From Nitrosospira sp. (GTDB lineage: Bacteria > Pseudomonadota > Gammaproteobacteria > Burkholderiales > Nitrosomonadaceae): a stretch of DNA of 64,000 bases. Every line of letters begins with the position of its first letter. The stretch's first letter is position 1. Shown one piece after another: positions 27,993 through 36,000 of this stretch. Under the pieces are notes generated by a model. It was not told the DNA's origin and did not search any database. It saw only the letters and a list, made by a program, of their open reading frames with translations. The stretch spans positions 1 to 64,000 of the forward strand of contig JACDGV010000011.1 of assembly GCA_013821425.1 (NCBI GenBank), given 5' to 3'. A program made the translations under genes and the position numbers.

Positions 27993-28341
27993 ATGGCTTA
28001 ACGGTTCGTAACCTAGTTTTCCCTCATTAGTACGCTTGCCTGCCCCACGTTTCTAAATAGTGACGCTAGTTAATTTCGCTTCTTTAGATGCATTGGGGGG
28101 AATTTTTACAAACACGACGCAAACTTATCGACCAACTACAAGTATAGATAAATAAGAACCGCACTTCAGTCAATGGTGAGTTCCCGTCGCATTTTTCTTT
28201 GAAGCTCGGCCAAGGTGTACCTTAGTCCAATTGGCGCCAGGATCAGGCCGCGTAGAATCTTTGATAGAAAGCACGGCGAATAGCTAATTCAGCCGCTTGA
28301 TGAGATGAATTCAGAGCGAAGTACGATGAAGGATAAATTAA

Positions 28342-28698
28342 ATGTGTGATTCCGTCCAAGAACAATACAAGGGCAGACCATCAAAATGGCTTCTACATCT
28401 TTGGGGAGGTCTTTGCCTAAATTCTTTTGGGGAAGCGAGCGGACTAAGCAAGCTGATCATCCAAATATTTTTCCTCGAAGATAGTGCGTCAGCGACTACA
28501 TCCACACTTTTAGCAGGGACGCTTACGGCGCTGCTAATAACCCTTGGTTATCTTTCTTCTACTCAGTTGTTATCGGTAATTGAGAACTCGAAATTTGATA
28601 CAAGACACAAGAAATCAGTCATTTTCTCCCTACCTTTTGTTTATTTCATGGCTATTTTCCCCCTCTCGATGTCCTTATCGTTATGTATCGATTTGTAA
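28342..28698 (+). CDS. Hypothetical membrane protein
   Basis: 118 residues with two clear hydrophobic segments (ATTSTLLAGTLTALLITLGYL and SVIFSLPFVYFMAIFPLSMS) joined by a short polar loop with DTRHKK. AAGGA lies about 10 bases before the ATG. No family recognised. The region is AT-rich compared with its neighbours, consistent with acquired DNA. Confidence 0.45.
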   Translation: MCDSVQEQYKGRPSKWLLHLWGGLCLNSFGEASGLSKLIIQIFFLEDSASATTSTLLAGTLTALLITLGYLSSTQLLSVIENSKFDTRHKKSVIFSLPFVYFMAIFPLSMSLSLCIDL

Positions 28699-28826
28699 TT
28701 CGTAATGATAGTCTATCGAAGCTGGGAGCAAAACAATCGGCTAGTCTTCGTTAACATGCTCAGACGGCCTCTTGAAATGAAAGAATTTACTTAATAACAC
28801 ATCAGCTAGCGCCGCCATGTTGGAGA

Positions 28827-29099
28827 CTAAATCTGTTTAGGCGAACCGGTGGTTGAGGTGGTTTGGGTGAAGGGGTAACAAGAGAAGCGGCCAGATTCTA
28901 GTTTTGAATCCGCCCCCGGCAGAATTGGGGGAGGCCAATTGGCCGGGATTCGGCTTTTGTAGCACTGCTCCGAAAGGTGAGCATCAGGGAAATCATCAGA
29001 TGCTTTTGCTGCTTCATCTATTCCTTCTATATATAAATGCTCAGCAAAATACCCGAAGGCCCAGTTATCGGTGCTCATAATGCTAAAATACTGACTCAC
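28827..29099 (-). CDS. Hypothetical protein, doubtful
   Basis: 90 codons. The first half (STDNWAFGYFAEHLYIEG) looks protein-like and acidic; the second half is Pro/Ser/Thr-rich without pattern and may be read-through after a frameshift. No family and no clear ribosome-binding site. May be a fragment. Confidence 0.3.
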   Translation of the reverse strand: MSQYFSIMSTDNWAFGYFAEHLYIEGIDEAAKASDDFPDAHLSEQCYKSRIPANWPPPILPGADSKLESGRFSCYPFTQTTSTTGSPKQI

Positions 29100-29169
29100 C
29101 AGCCGCCATGAGATTAGGATTACTCACGACGGGCAATGGTTGTGCATTCCCGTACCGCTCCTTCTGGTA

Positions 29170-29892
29170 TCAAGGCATTCGATAAAAGAACACGCAGTGG
29201 GCAGGGTCGAAATAGGCTTCGTGACTCCGTAATTCTCCTCTACCGCGTATCATGAAAGCAGGAGTTTCGTTTTCGTGACGCGCGATCCGTTCATTCGTCA
29301 ACTCGGGAAAACGGTCTCTTTTGATGTCACGCAGGCCTGGGAAATCCAAGAGGTAAGTGTTTCCAGATTTTGTTTTTAGGCTATAAACATCGCTTCCGTC
29401 CTCTGCCCATCCGGGTTTTCCAATCAGTTCTAGCGGCACCGATGTTTTTGAAGGTGTAATTCCTTTAAGCGGTGGGATTATCCAGACAAGAGTTGGTGCT
29501 CCAGGTAGTTCAATGTACCTAATAGCGCTTGCCCCCGGCTGGAATCCATCCAGTTCGCTCAGCCGATTAACATAGGCAGTTTTCAGGCAAGCATTATCGT
29601 TGCAAACATTACGCACGGACTTTAGCCATCGCAACTGGTCGTTCTTGAGACAGGCTTTGCTTTCTTCTAATTCGCCTGAGGCAATCAGGTAATAGCGGGC
29701 AAGATCGGTATCGAGCTGGGATAACTCCGGGTTAGCGCAAATCATCTTCTCTATGAGCGTGACAGCTTTGGCGCAGTCAAAACCAGCGGCAGGCGCCAAG
29801 CCTGCATAGAGAATCAAGCCAAGAGCAGCAAAAAGAGGAGATTGCGCCTTCTTTTTCCACCCCCCCGTGAACGCTCCCAAGCGTTTGAACAT
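29170..29892 (-). CDS. Exported protein with an LprI-like N-terminal domain
   Basis: 240 residues. A signal peptide with a twin-basic start (cleavage about residue 36, APAAG) precedes an LprI/DUF1311-type domain (about 38-118): FDCAKAVTLIEKMICANPEL, SQLDTDLARYY, then CLK and VCNDNACLK. The family's four conserved Cys are present, expected to form disulfides in the periplasm. Members are linked to lysozyme inhibition in mycobacteria, but most are unassigned. The remaining 120 residues are an unrecognised beta-rich domain. Confidence 0.75.
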   Translation of the reverse strand: MFKRLGAFTGGWKKKAQSPLFAALGLILYAGLAPAAGFDCAKAVTLIEKMICANPELSQLDTDLARYYLIASGELEESKACLKNDQLRWLKSVRNVCNDNACLKTAYVNRLSELDGFQPGASAIRYIELPGAPTLVWIIPPLKGITPSKTSVPLELIGKPGWAEDGSDVYSLKTKSGNTYLLDFPGLRDIKRDRFPELTNERIARHENETPAFMIRGRGELRSHEAYFDPAHCVFFYRMP

Positions 29893-30102
29893 TTAAGGGT
29901 GCTCTACAAATTCGACAAGCTCAACCGCTGGCCTCAAGAGGTCTACTGACAGCCTCGGAAGCCGCCCCAGCGATATGGTTAAACTCGCGTCCGTTGAACC
30001 CCCCGCACTTCTTGGCACTTTCACGGGTGAATGCTCATTGAATTCTTTTGCTTTAAGCACGTTTTCATAGTTCCGGTAGACCTCGAGGAGTGAATGTTCC
30101 GA

Positions 30103-30374
30103 TTATGTCCCTGCTGAAACACATGCATCGGCATCCCGTCTGATAAAAGCATCAGTAACCTGATAATACCAGGGGATGCCAAACTTCAAACCCTTGAAAC
30201 GTTTAAAACCCTTGTCTGTCGTTATCCACTCGCAATTCCATTCCATGGCTAAGGCCGCATGATAAGCATCGGGAATATCATTTTCTTTGGCGTTAGCTTG
30301 CTCCGATAGGCCAAATGATCAGGGGTATCCCCTCTATGCGCATAAACCAGTACATTGACATCCATTAAAAACAT
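30103..30374 (-). pseudogene. PIN-domain (VapC-type) toxin, internally deleted
   Basis: The N-terminus MFLMDVNVLVYAHRGDTPDH is a PIN-domain start with the first catalytic Asp. After about 27 codons the frame changes and the sequence jumps to the PIN C-terminal half: ENDIPDAYHAALAMEWNCEW with the DAYHAA acidic motif and ITTDKGFKRFKGL, ending at 30103. About 50 residues of the middle are missing, so the RNase is inactive. Its ATG overlaps the stop of the antitoxin fragment. Confidence 0.75.
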
Positions 30375-30481
30375 TAATGATCATCCATAATGTCGTTCAA
30401 ACTGCGTGCGTTATCCGGATCAACACCTGGTTTTAGGCCTGCCCCTGAGAAAGTTTCCAATTGTACCGGCTCCGATTCCAT
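30374..30481 (-). pseudogene. C-terminal fragment of a VapB-type antitoxin
   Basis: 35 codons (MESEPVQLETFSGAGLKPGV onward, ending MDDH) overlap the toxin start as TAATG. Only the toxin-binding tail is left; the DNA-binding N-terminus has been lost. The break point lies 20 bases from the RAYT stop codon, so the RAYT element probably caused the truncation. Confidence 0.6.
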
Positions 30482-30500
30482 GCTATGGCGTGAAAGGAAT

Positions 30501-31352
30501 TCATCGCACGCCCTTGATCACCTTGCTTACCGTCGAATAATGAATTCCGATCTGCCCGGCAATTGCAGCCATGGAATAGCCGAATTCAAGATGAGCCTTG
30601 CGAATCACTGCATCGCGTATTCCTTTGTCCGCTTTTGTCTCCGCAGGAAAAATAATGTTGAGCTCAGGGCGGTGCGCCAGGCGCTGAGCTTTAGGGAATT
30701 CCTTAAGATCGCCTTTTTTCTCAATGAGCGGCAACAGGCTTTCCACAAAACCGTCGGCACCCAGCAGCACCTGTCCCTTTAAAGCAACCCACGGCGAGGG
30801 TAGGTCGCATCCTTCCGCCACGAATTGCGCATACTTGATCCGGGCGGCCGCGCGATTTTGTCCAAATTGGCTCAATAGCCAATCGGCATAAAGCCATTGT
30901 GGCGTGACTATTGCACCTATCATGGCTGGATAGCTGCTCCACCCATGCTCTGCAGGATCTTGTACCATCTTCGCCCGCACAGGGTTCAGCACCACGTAGC
31001 GGCAGAGCTCCAGCAGATAGCTCTCGCGCTCCACCAGAATAGCTTTGAAGCGCCCCTGAAAAACATGGCCAATGCGCCCGTGGCGGCGATTAAATCGCTG
31101 GGTATAAATTCCATTCAGTTGGCGCATCCCAGCAGAAAGATTGCCTTTTGGCGTCTCGATCAGCAAATGGTAGTGATTGTCCATTAGGCAATAGGCGTGG
31201 CAGAGCCAGCCAAACCGCGCCACGCATTCCGCCAGCACATCCAGGAACAAGCTTCGACCCTCATCATCAAGAAAGATTGCCGCCCGTGCATTGCCACGCG
31301 CCGCCACATGATAAATGGCACCGGCAAATTCTAGTCGTAGCGGTCGGCTCAT
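30501..31352 (-). mobile_element. REP-associated tyrosine transposase (RAYT, Y1/IS200-like)
   Basis: 283 residues. The N-terminal Y1 transposase domain (about 5-150) shows YHVAARGNAR, the HUH-type metal motif NHYHLLIETP and a GRFKAILV segment near the nucleophile region. The C-terminus (about 225-283) is a DnaA-type helix-turn-helix tail (GYSMAAIAGQIGIHYSTVSK). RAYTs nick single-stranded REP palindromes and spread them. REP-like palindromes occur at its 5' flank and 0.7-0.9 kb further along. Appears intact. Confidence 0.88.
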
Positions 31353-31380
31353 GGCTGAAATGTAGCGCGATACGCCGTTA

Positions 31381-31396
31381 GGTCAATACTTGACCC
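31381..31396. repeat. REP-like palindrome, copy 1
   Basis: GGTCAATACTTGACC is a palindrome directly upstream of the RAYT start, followed by CTGTTCTT. It resembles two other copies at 32099 and 32297 with the shared form GTCAAGAC(C/T)TGACCC. Confidence 0.6.
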
Positions 31397-31445
31397 TGTT
31401 CTTCTGTTTTTCAGAAACGATAACCAGCCTTTCAGGCTTTCGTTT

Positions 31446-31652
31446 TCAATTCATTCCCTCAATCAATGCTATATCTTTACGTAGCAAATCATTGACAATC
31501 TCATTAACCTCAACGCCTTTGGCTTTGGCTTTGATGGAGAGGTAATTCAGAACGTCGGGATCAAGATACATCGGTAGGTTTAATTGAGTATCAGGTTGAT
31601 AAAATTTACCGCGCGAACCTTTGGAAAAATCATATTCTTCGTTCATCAGCAT
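31446..31652 (-). CDS. brnA: BrnA-family antitoxin
   Basis: 68 residues. A short N-terminal toxin-wrapping part (FSKGSRGKFYQPDTQLNLP) precedes a ribbon-helix-helix domain (MYLDPDVLNYLSIKAKAKGV, NEIVNDLLRKDI). BrnA neutralises the BrnT RNase and represses the operon. It overlaps the toxin gene by 7 bases, with the toxin encoded first, as is normal for brnTA. Confidence 0.88.
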   Translation of the reverse strand: MLMNEEYDFSKGSRGKFYQPDTQLNLPMYLDPDVLNYLSIKAKAKGVEVNEIVNDLLRKDIALIEGMN

Positions 31653-31936
31653 TCCTCATATTGACGTTGTTCACGCATAGTCGCTTTTCGGGCAGAGATA
31701 ACGCGAATCGTGGCGCTATCTTCATGCTCCTTAAAAGGGTGTATCACAACGAGCATGGTCCCATCGTTCGTTTTACCGAGTGTCACCCCATGTTCCTCGG
31801 CCTCACTGTGCTCACTGTCTAAAATTACCATCTGTAACGGATCAAGAAAAATCCTGGTAGCCTGCTCGAAGCTGACACCGTGCTTATTAATATTGGTTGT
31901 AGCCTTATTGAAATCCCACTCGAAATTATAGCGCAT
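31646..31936 (-). CDS. brnT: BrnT-family ribonuclease toxin
   Basis: 96 residues, the usual length. Family motifs: FEWDFNKATTNINKHGVSFE, ATRIFLDP and the C-terminal VISARKATMREQRQYEE with the catalytic Arg/His-type residues. It is a RelE-fold RNase that arrests translation. Intact partner of the BrnA gene 7 bases overlapping downstream. Confidence 0.92.
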   Translation of the reverse strand: MRYNFEWDFNKATTNINKHGVSFEQATRIFLDPLQMVILDSEHSEAEEHGVTLGKTNDGTMLVVIHPFKEHEDSATIRVISARKATMREQRQYEEC

Positions 31937-32098
31937 CCTATCTCCCTTACGGACTCGAGCACAATCGTCTATCGAGTCGAAACCGGCGATTGTCTATCAT
32001 GGACAATTTCTATCAAGCTCAGGGATATACAGCCAAGGTGTAGCGTACTCTAGCGTAAAGTGCAAGTCATGAGCGAAGTGTAGCGTAGCAACCAGTTA

Positions 32099-32115
32099 TG
32101 TCAAGACCTGACCCC
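32099..32115. repeat. REP-like palindrome, copy 2
   Basis: TGTCAAGACCTGACCCC, an imperfect palindrome (GTCA...TGAC), within the 388-base gap between brnT and the next gene. The gap also holds several short GTGTAGCGTA repeats (about 32037-32092) and no gene. Confidence 0.6.
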
Positions 32116-32296
32116 TTTATTGTGTTGCTGTTATTAGGTGTTTAGCCCTTGGGGAAGCCGTGAACAAGCCGAAATTTGGAGGTTTCATACGGAATGGGAA
32201 ACAGCAACTGGGCAGTTAGTGGCAGGAATGATGTTTAGAATCGTCTACATTTCTATGGGATAAGGCAAGCAGGAGAAACATTTATCGGGTTCCCTA

Positions 32297-32312
32297 TGTC
32301 AAGACTTGACCC
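32297..32312. repeat. REP-like palindrome, copy 3
   Basis: TGTCAAGACTTGACCC, with the perfect core GTCAAG-A-CTTGAC, just beyond the 3' end of the gene at 32325. Same family as the copies at 31381 and 32099. Confidence 0.6.
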
Positions 32313-32324
32313 TTTTCTTTCCTG

Positions 32325-32981
32325 CTATTCTCCGTCATTTTGCTTGCGCGAATGCCTGAAGGACTTCGATAAATCATGCAATCTATCGGGAAGAGTGTCC
32401 GCTTGATTGCTGACCGAAAGACCGTGCTCACGCAGAGTTTCGAGTATGGATTTGAATTGTGTACGGGCTGCTTGCAAATCCTCGGGCGATTGGGAGGTTG
32501 CATTTGAGAGGATCGCGGTAATATCGGCACCTATTTTTTGCATCCCTCGGATCACCACTTCAGGGTCGCTTCGCAGCGAAACAGCAGGCTCATGCACTAG
32601 AGCTGAAAAGAGTGACAGTGCTGCTTCAATCTCGTTTGACTCACGCAAACGCTGAGCGGAGGTCGCTGCGGGGTCGACAGATTCTTTTGATTTAGCAGCA
32701 GCAGGCTTGCCTTCAAGTGTTTGTTTGAGGGAATCCAGAAATCCACTCTTCGCCTTTTCCAGAACGTGCTCAAACTGGGAATCCAGCCATGCCTTGGCTT
32801 CCTCACCGGCGATCTCGAAGCGAATAATGGCGTCCAACTCAATCTGCTTTTGCCGACTTAAGCCGCCACGGATGATAAAATCACCAATGGGCATACTGTG
32901 TTCCCTTGGGATAAGGAAATAGCGCGACCGAGCGAGATCAGACCAAAGGACCTTGTCGTCATCTTTCTCCATAATTGCCAT
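32325..32981 (-). CDS. Hypothetical protein downstream of the deaminase-type cargo gene
   Basis: 218 residues, soluble, highly charged and helical: no signal or membrane segment. The first 70 residues are compact (WSDLARSRYFLIPREHSM, GDFIIRGGLS); the rest is Ala/Glu/Ser-rich helix. No family recognised. It lies 88 bases after the 1637-residue cargo protein on the same strand at the very end of the eCIS train, so it is a candidate immunity or loading protein by position only. Confidence 0.6.
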   Translation of the reverse strand: MAIMEKDDDKVLWSDLARSRYFLIPREHSMPIGDFIIRGGLSRQKQIELDAIIRFEIAGEEAKAWLDSQFEHVLEKAKSGFLDSLKQTLEGKPAAAKSKESVDPAATSAQRLRESNEIEAALSLFSALVHEPAVSLRSDPEVVIRGMQKIGADITAILSNATSQSPEDLQAARTQFKSILETLREHGLSVSNQADTLPDRLHDLSKSFRHSRKQNDGE

Positions 32982-33069
32982 TTCCTCGCAATAAAGGTTG
33001 AGATACCGGGAAATACCGACTGCGCGAGTAGCCGGTAGGAATGAATCTCTGAATAAAGCTTAATGTAAT

Positions 33070-36000
33070 TTAACAGTGTATCGTCCCTTCGATCACAACG
33101 ACTGCTTGGCTCAATGGTCGCCGGCCGGTTTTCTCCGCTACCACATTTCCCGGTGAATTTTCCGGGTTAGGGAGCGCTGCTGTTGGAGCATGAATCGTCC
33201 AGCCTGCTCGAGCAAGATCTTGGATTGTGTTCCATGTCGTGCGATCTTCTCGCAAGAACTTTTCCTCATCACCATATAGCCGAGTCCAATAAATCTCTGC
33301 TCGCCTTAGCACTACCTGGCCGGTTCCACGTTGGGCTGCGCAAATCTGCCTGAGCATCCCAACGAGCGCATCCGAGCAACTCGAGCATGCACTGTAGTTA
33401 AAATTCCGCATCTCGATCGACTCTATATATTTTAAGGCCTCCTTGGCAAGCTCGGACTCGAATACTGCTGTTGTATGCGCTTCCGCATGGCTACCCCCCG
33501 TTTTTCTCGTTGGACTGCTGTTCCATGTCAGCAATTGGATTTCATTTTCCTGTACATTCACTACCCCTCCGCCCGTTGGAATAGTGGGATCAAGCCCACC
33601 CGAGGGAAGCTCTCTCGGGAGGATGCTGGAGAGATTGGTGATAGGGTGATTTGAAACGAGGTGAAGGCGAGTTGCCGATTGCACTGTGCGTCCCGGCGGA
33701 GCACGTCCTCGTCCCAGCGTCCTTCTCAACTCGCCCAGTGGAAAGTACTCATCGTTCGCGCGAAAGCTGACGAGGATGCTCTCATCGGATTGCGATTGCG
33801 TCCGTATGTCGTCGGCACCACGCGCGACGATCCTGCGCTTTACACGCTCAGTAGCGGCAGGAACCTGATTTAGCGGCAGACCTGCCGCCACCTCCTCAGC
33901 CATCATTTGAGAAGCCGCCACTTTCAGTTGCTCAGGATTAGAGTCAACGAAGGTCTCCTCAAAAACCTCGCACAATGGTTCCAGAATCTCAGCCAAGCTT
34001 TGTTCGACCGCTTCCGTCTCCTCGTCTGCTTGAGTAAATTCTTGACCTGCTTGCGGATCATTAGGTTCACGCTCCGCTTGTTCTTTTTCCTGCACGGCTT
34101 CTTGGGCATCTCGCTGCGTATTGCCAAGCGCTTGACGAGCAGAAGTAAGCAAACGCTGTGCTTCGGTGCGCCTCTCCTCAGGAACCGCTTCCAATCTTTC
34201 CTGCCAGTCATCAAGCTTAGCTGTAACCTCTTCCGGGGAACTTGCCATCATGACCTTGGCTGAAGTACCTTGGACATTGATCCAAAGCCGGTGGCTTTCC
34301 CCCGCCGCGCTAAAGCTGATTGTTTTGCCCACTTCGCTATCGCCTTCCTGTCGTTGATCGTTCTCCTCGCCTTGCTCTCCCCCAATCCCAAGTGTCCGCA
34401 GCAATCCTCGCGCCCGTTCCGCGAGCCATCCGATGACCTGGTCCAGAATGCCTTCTATCCAATTCTGCATACCTTCGATCGTTTCCTTGATCTTGTTGGG
34501 GAGATCACCGAGGCCGATATAATCGGCAAGAAAATCGATCACCGGTCCAATTAAACGGGACAGGGCGGTTTCAACTGCATTGGCCATTGGGCCAATATTG
34601 CCTGCCACAAGGTTGGCAATACCACCCACTACAGTCTCAACAAGAGTGAAGATGCGGGCCGCGTTCTCGAAAATCCACTTGAGGACGCGATAGACCGCCT
34701 CGAGCGCCTGAAGAATGGCTCCAGCGGGGTTAAACAGGGCAATGATCCGGACTGACACCTGTGTAATGAGGGCTTCCACCAGGAAACTCTTGGCTGCTTC
34801 CAAAACCTGATCCAGAATCTGCCGCGGATCGAGCCGATCCTTGATCATTTCAAAGATGCCCTGCGGGCCTTGTTCAATCAGGCTCGACACCAGTTCGTAG
34901 GCGCGTTCGATCAAGGCTACATTTTCTTCTCCGATATGCTTCGCCAGGAGACGCCTGATACGGGTCCAGGTGATACCCATCAGTTCCAGGAAGAAGGAAA
35001 TGATGCTCTTGAGCGAAAAATCCGGGGGAATAGTTATACCGGCAGCCGCCAATCCAGCTGTTAACCAATCGAGAAGCCCTCCGATTAAGTGCGTTCCAAC
35101 ATTGCTAAAGAATTGCTGAAACCCCTGGCCAAGTGCGGTCAGCAGGTGGCCGGCAAACCCTACGGGATCTTCGGCAATATCGCTAATGACAGACTGGATG
35201 CGTGCTACAAGTGCCCAGAAGGATGCGGGGGGGATACCCAGGAGTTCGAGTAAACCCTCGATGATGAACTTCGCAGGGTCTTCCACGAAACGACCGACGG
35301 CATCGACAATACGGCCGATGATGCCCCCCGCCGCTTGTCGCAGAGAGTAAATCTGTTCACGCACTTCTTGTACCGATTGCGCTGCCCGGTTGGCCATATC
35401 CCGGTTAAAGTCATCCCGAGTCTGGATCGCCCGATCGTGCAAGCTATCGAGCTGTTCCCCAAATCGTGCCTGCTCTCCAGCCGCCCATTCCTGAAGTTCA
35501 GCGGGTAAATTGGAGAACAGTTCGCCAATATCGGTCCGGGCATCTTCTATCAAGCCCTCGCAGGTCACAATGACGCCGTTGACATTACTGGAGATTTCCC
35601 GGATCAGGTCACATACGCCGTCCCCAAACTCGTGTTCGGCGGCTTCGTACTCGTCCGTGACCCAGTCCGGCAGACCGGTAACGTACTCCACAACTTCAAG
35701 GACGGCGCCTTTTGCGCCGGAATAACGCTCGTCGATCCACTCTTTGACCCGATGCAATCGTTGCTTGAAGCGCTCGGAAAGGACGGCTACTCCCGTTTCC
35801 CATTGAGACATGGCGGTGCGTGACAGAGGCTCTAGCAGATCATTGACCTGCGTCTGTGCCGCATTGAAAATTCCCTGAGCCTCGGCACCAATTCGGGCCC
35901 GCATCTGTTCCTCGGATCCAACCATGTTTTGTTGGCCCGCCCCTATTTGGCCGATCGTGCTTGCGCGTGCCGACGCAAGCGCTTCTAATGCCCTTTGCTG

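Noticed and set aside
29894-30102. Possible gene fragments between the vapC remnant and the LprI-like gene
   Set aside because: Two frames on the minus strand look weakly coding, but neither has a start or a recognisable family.
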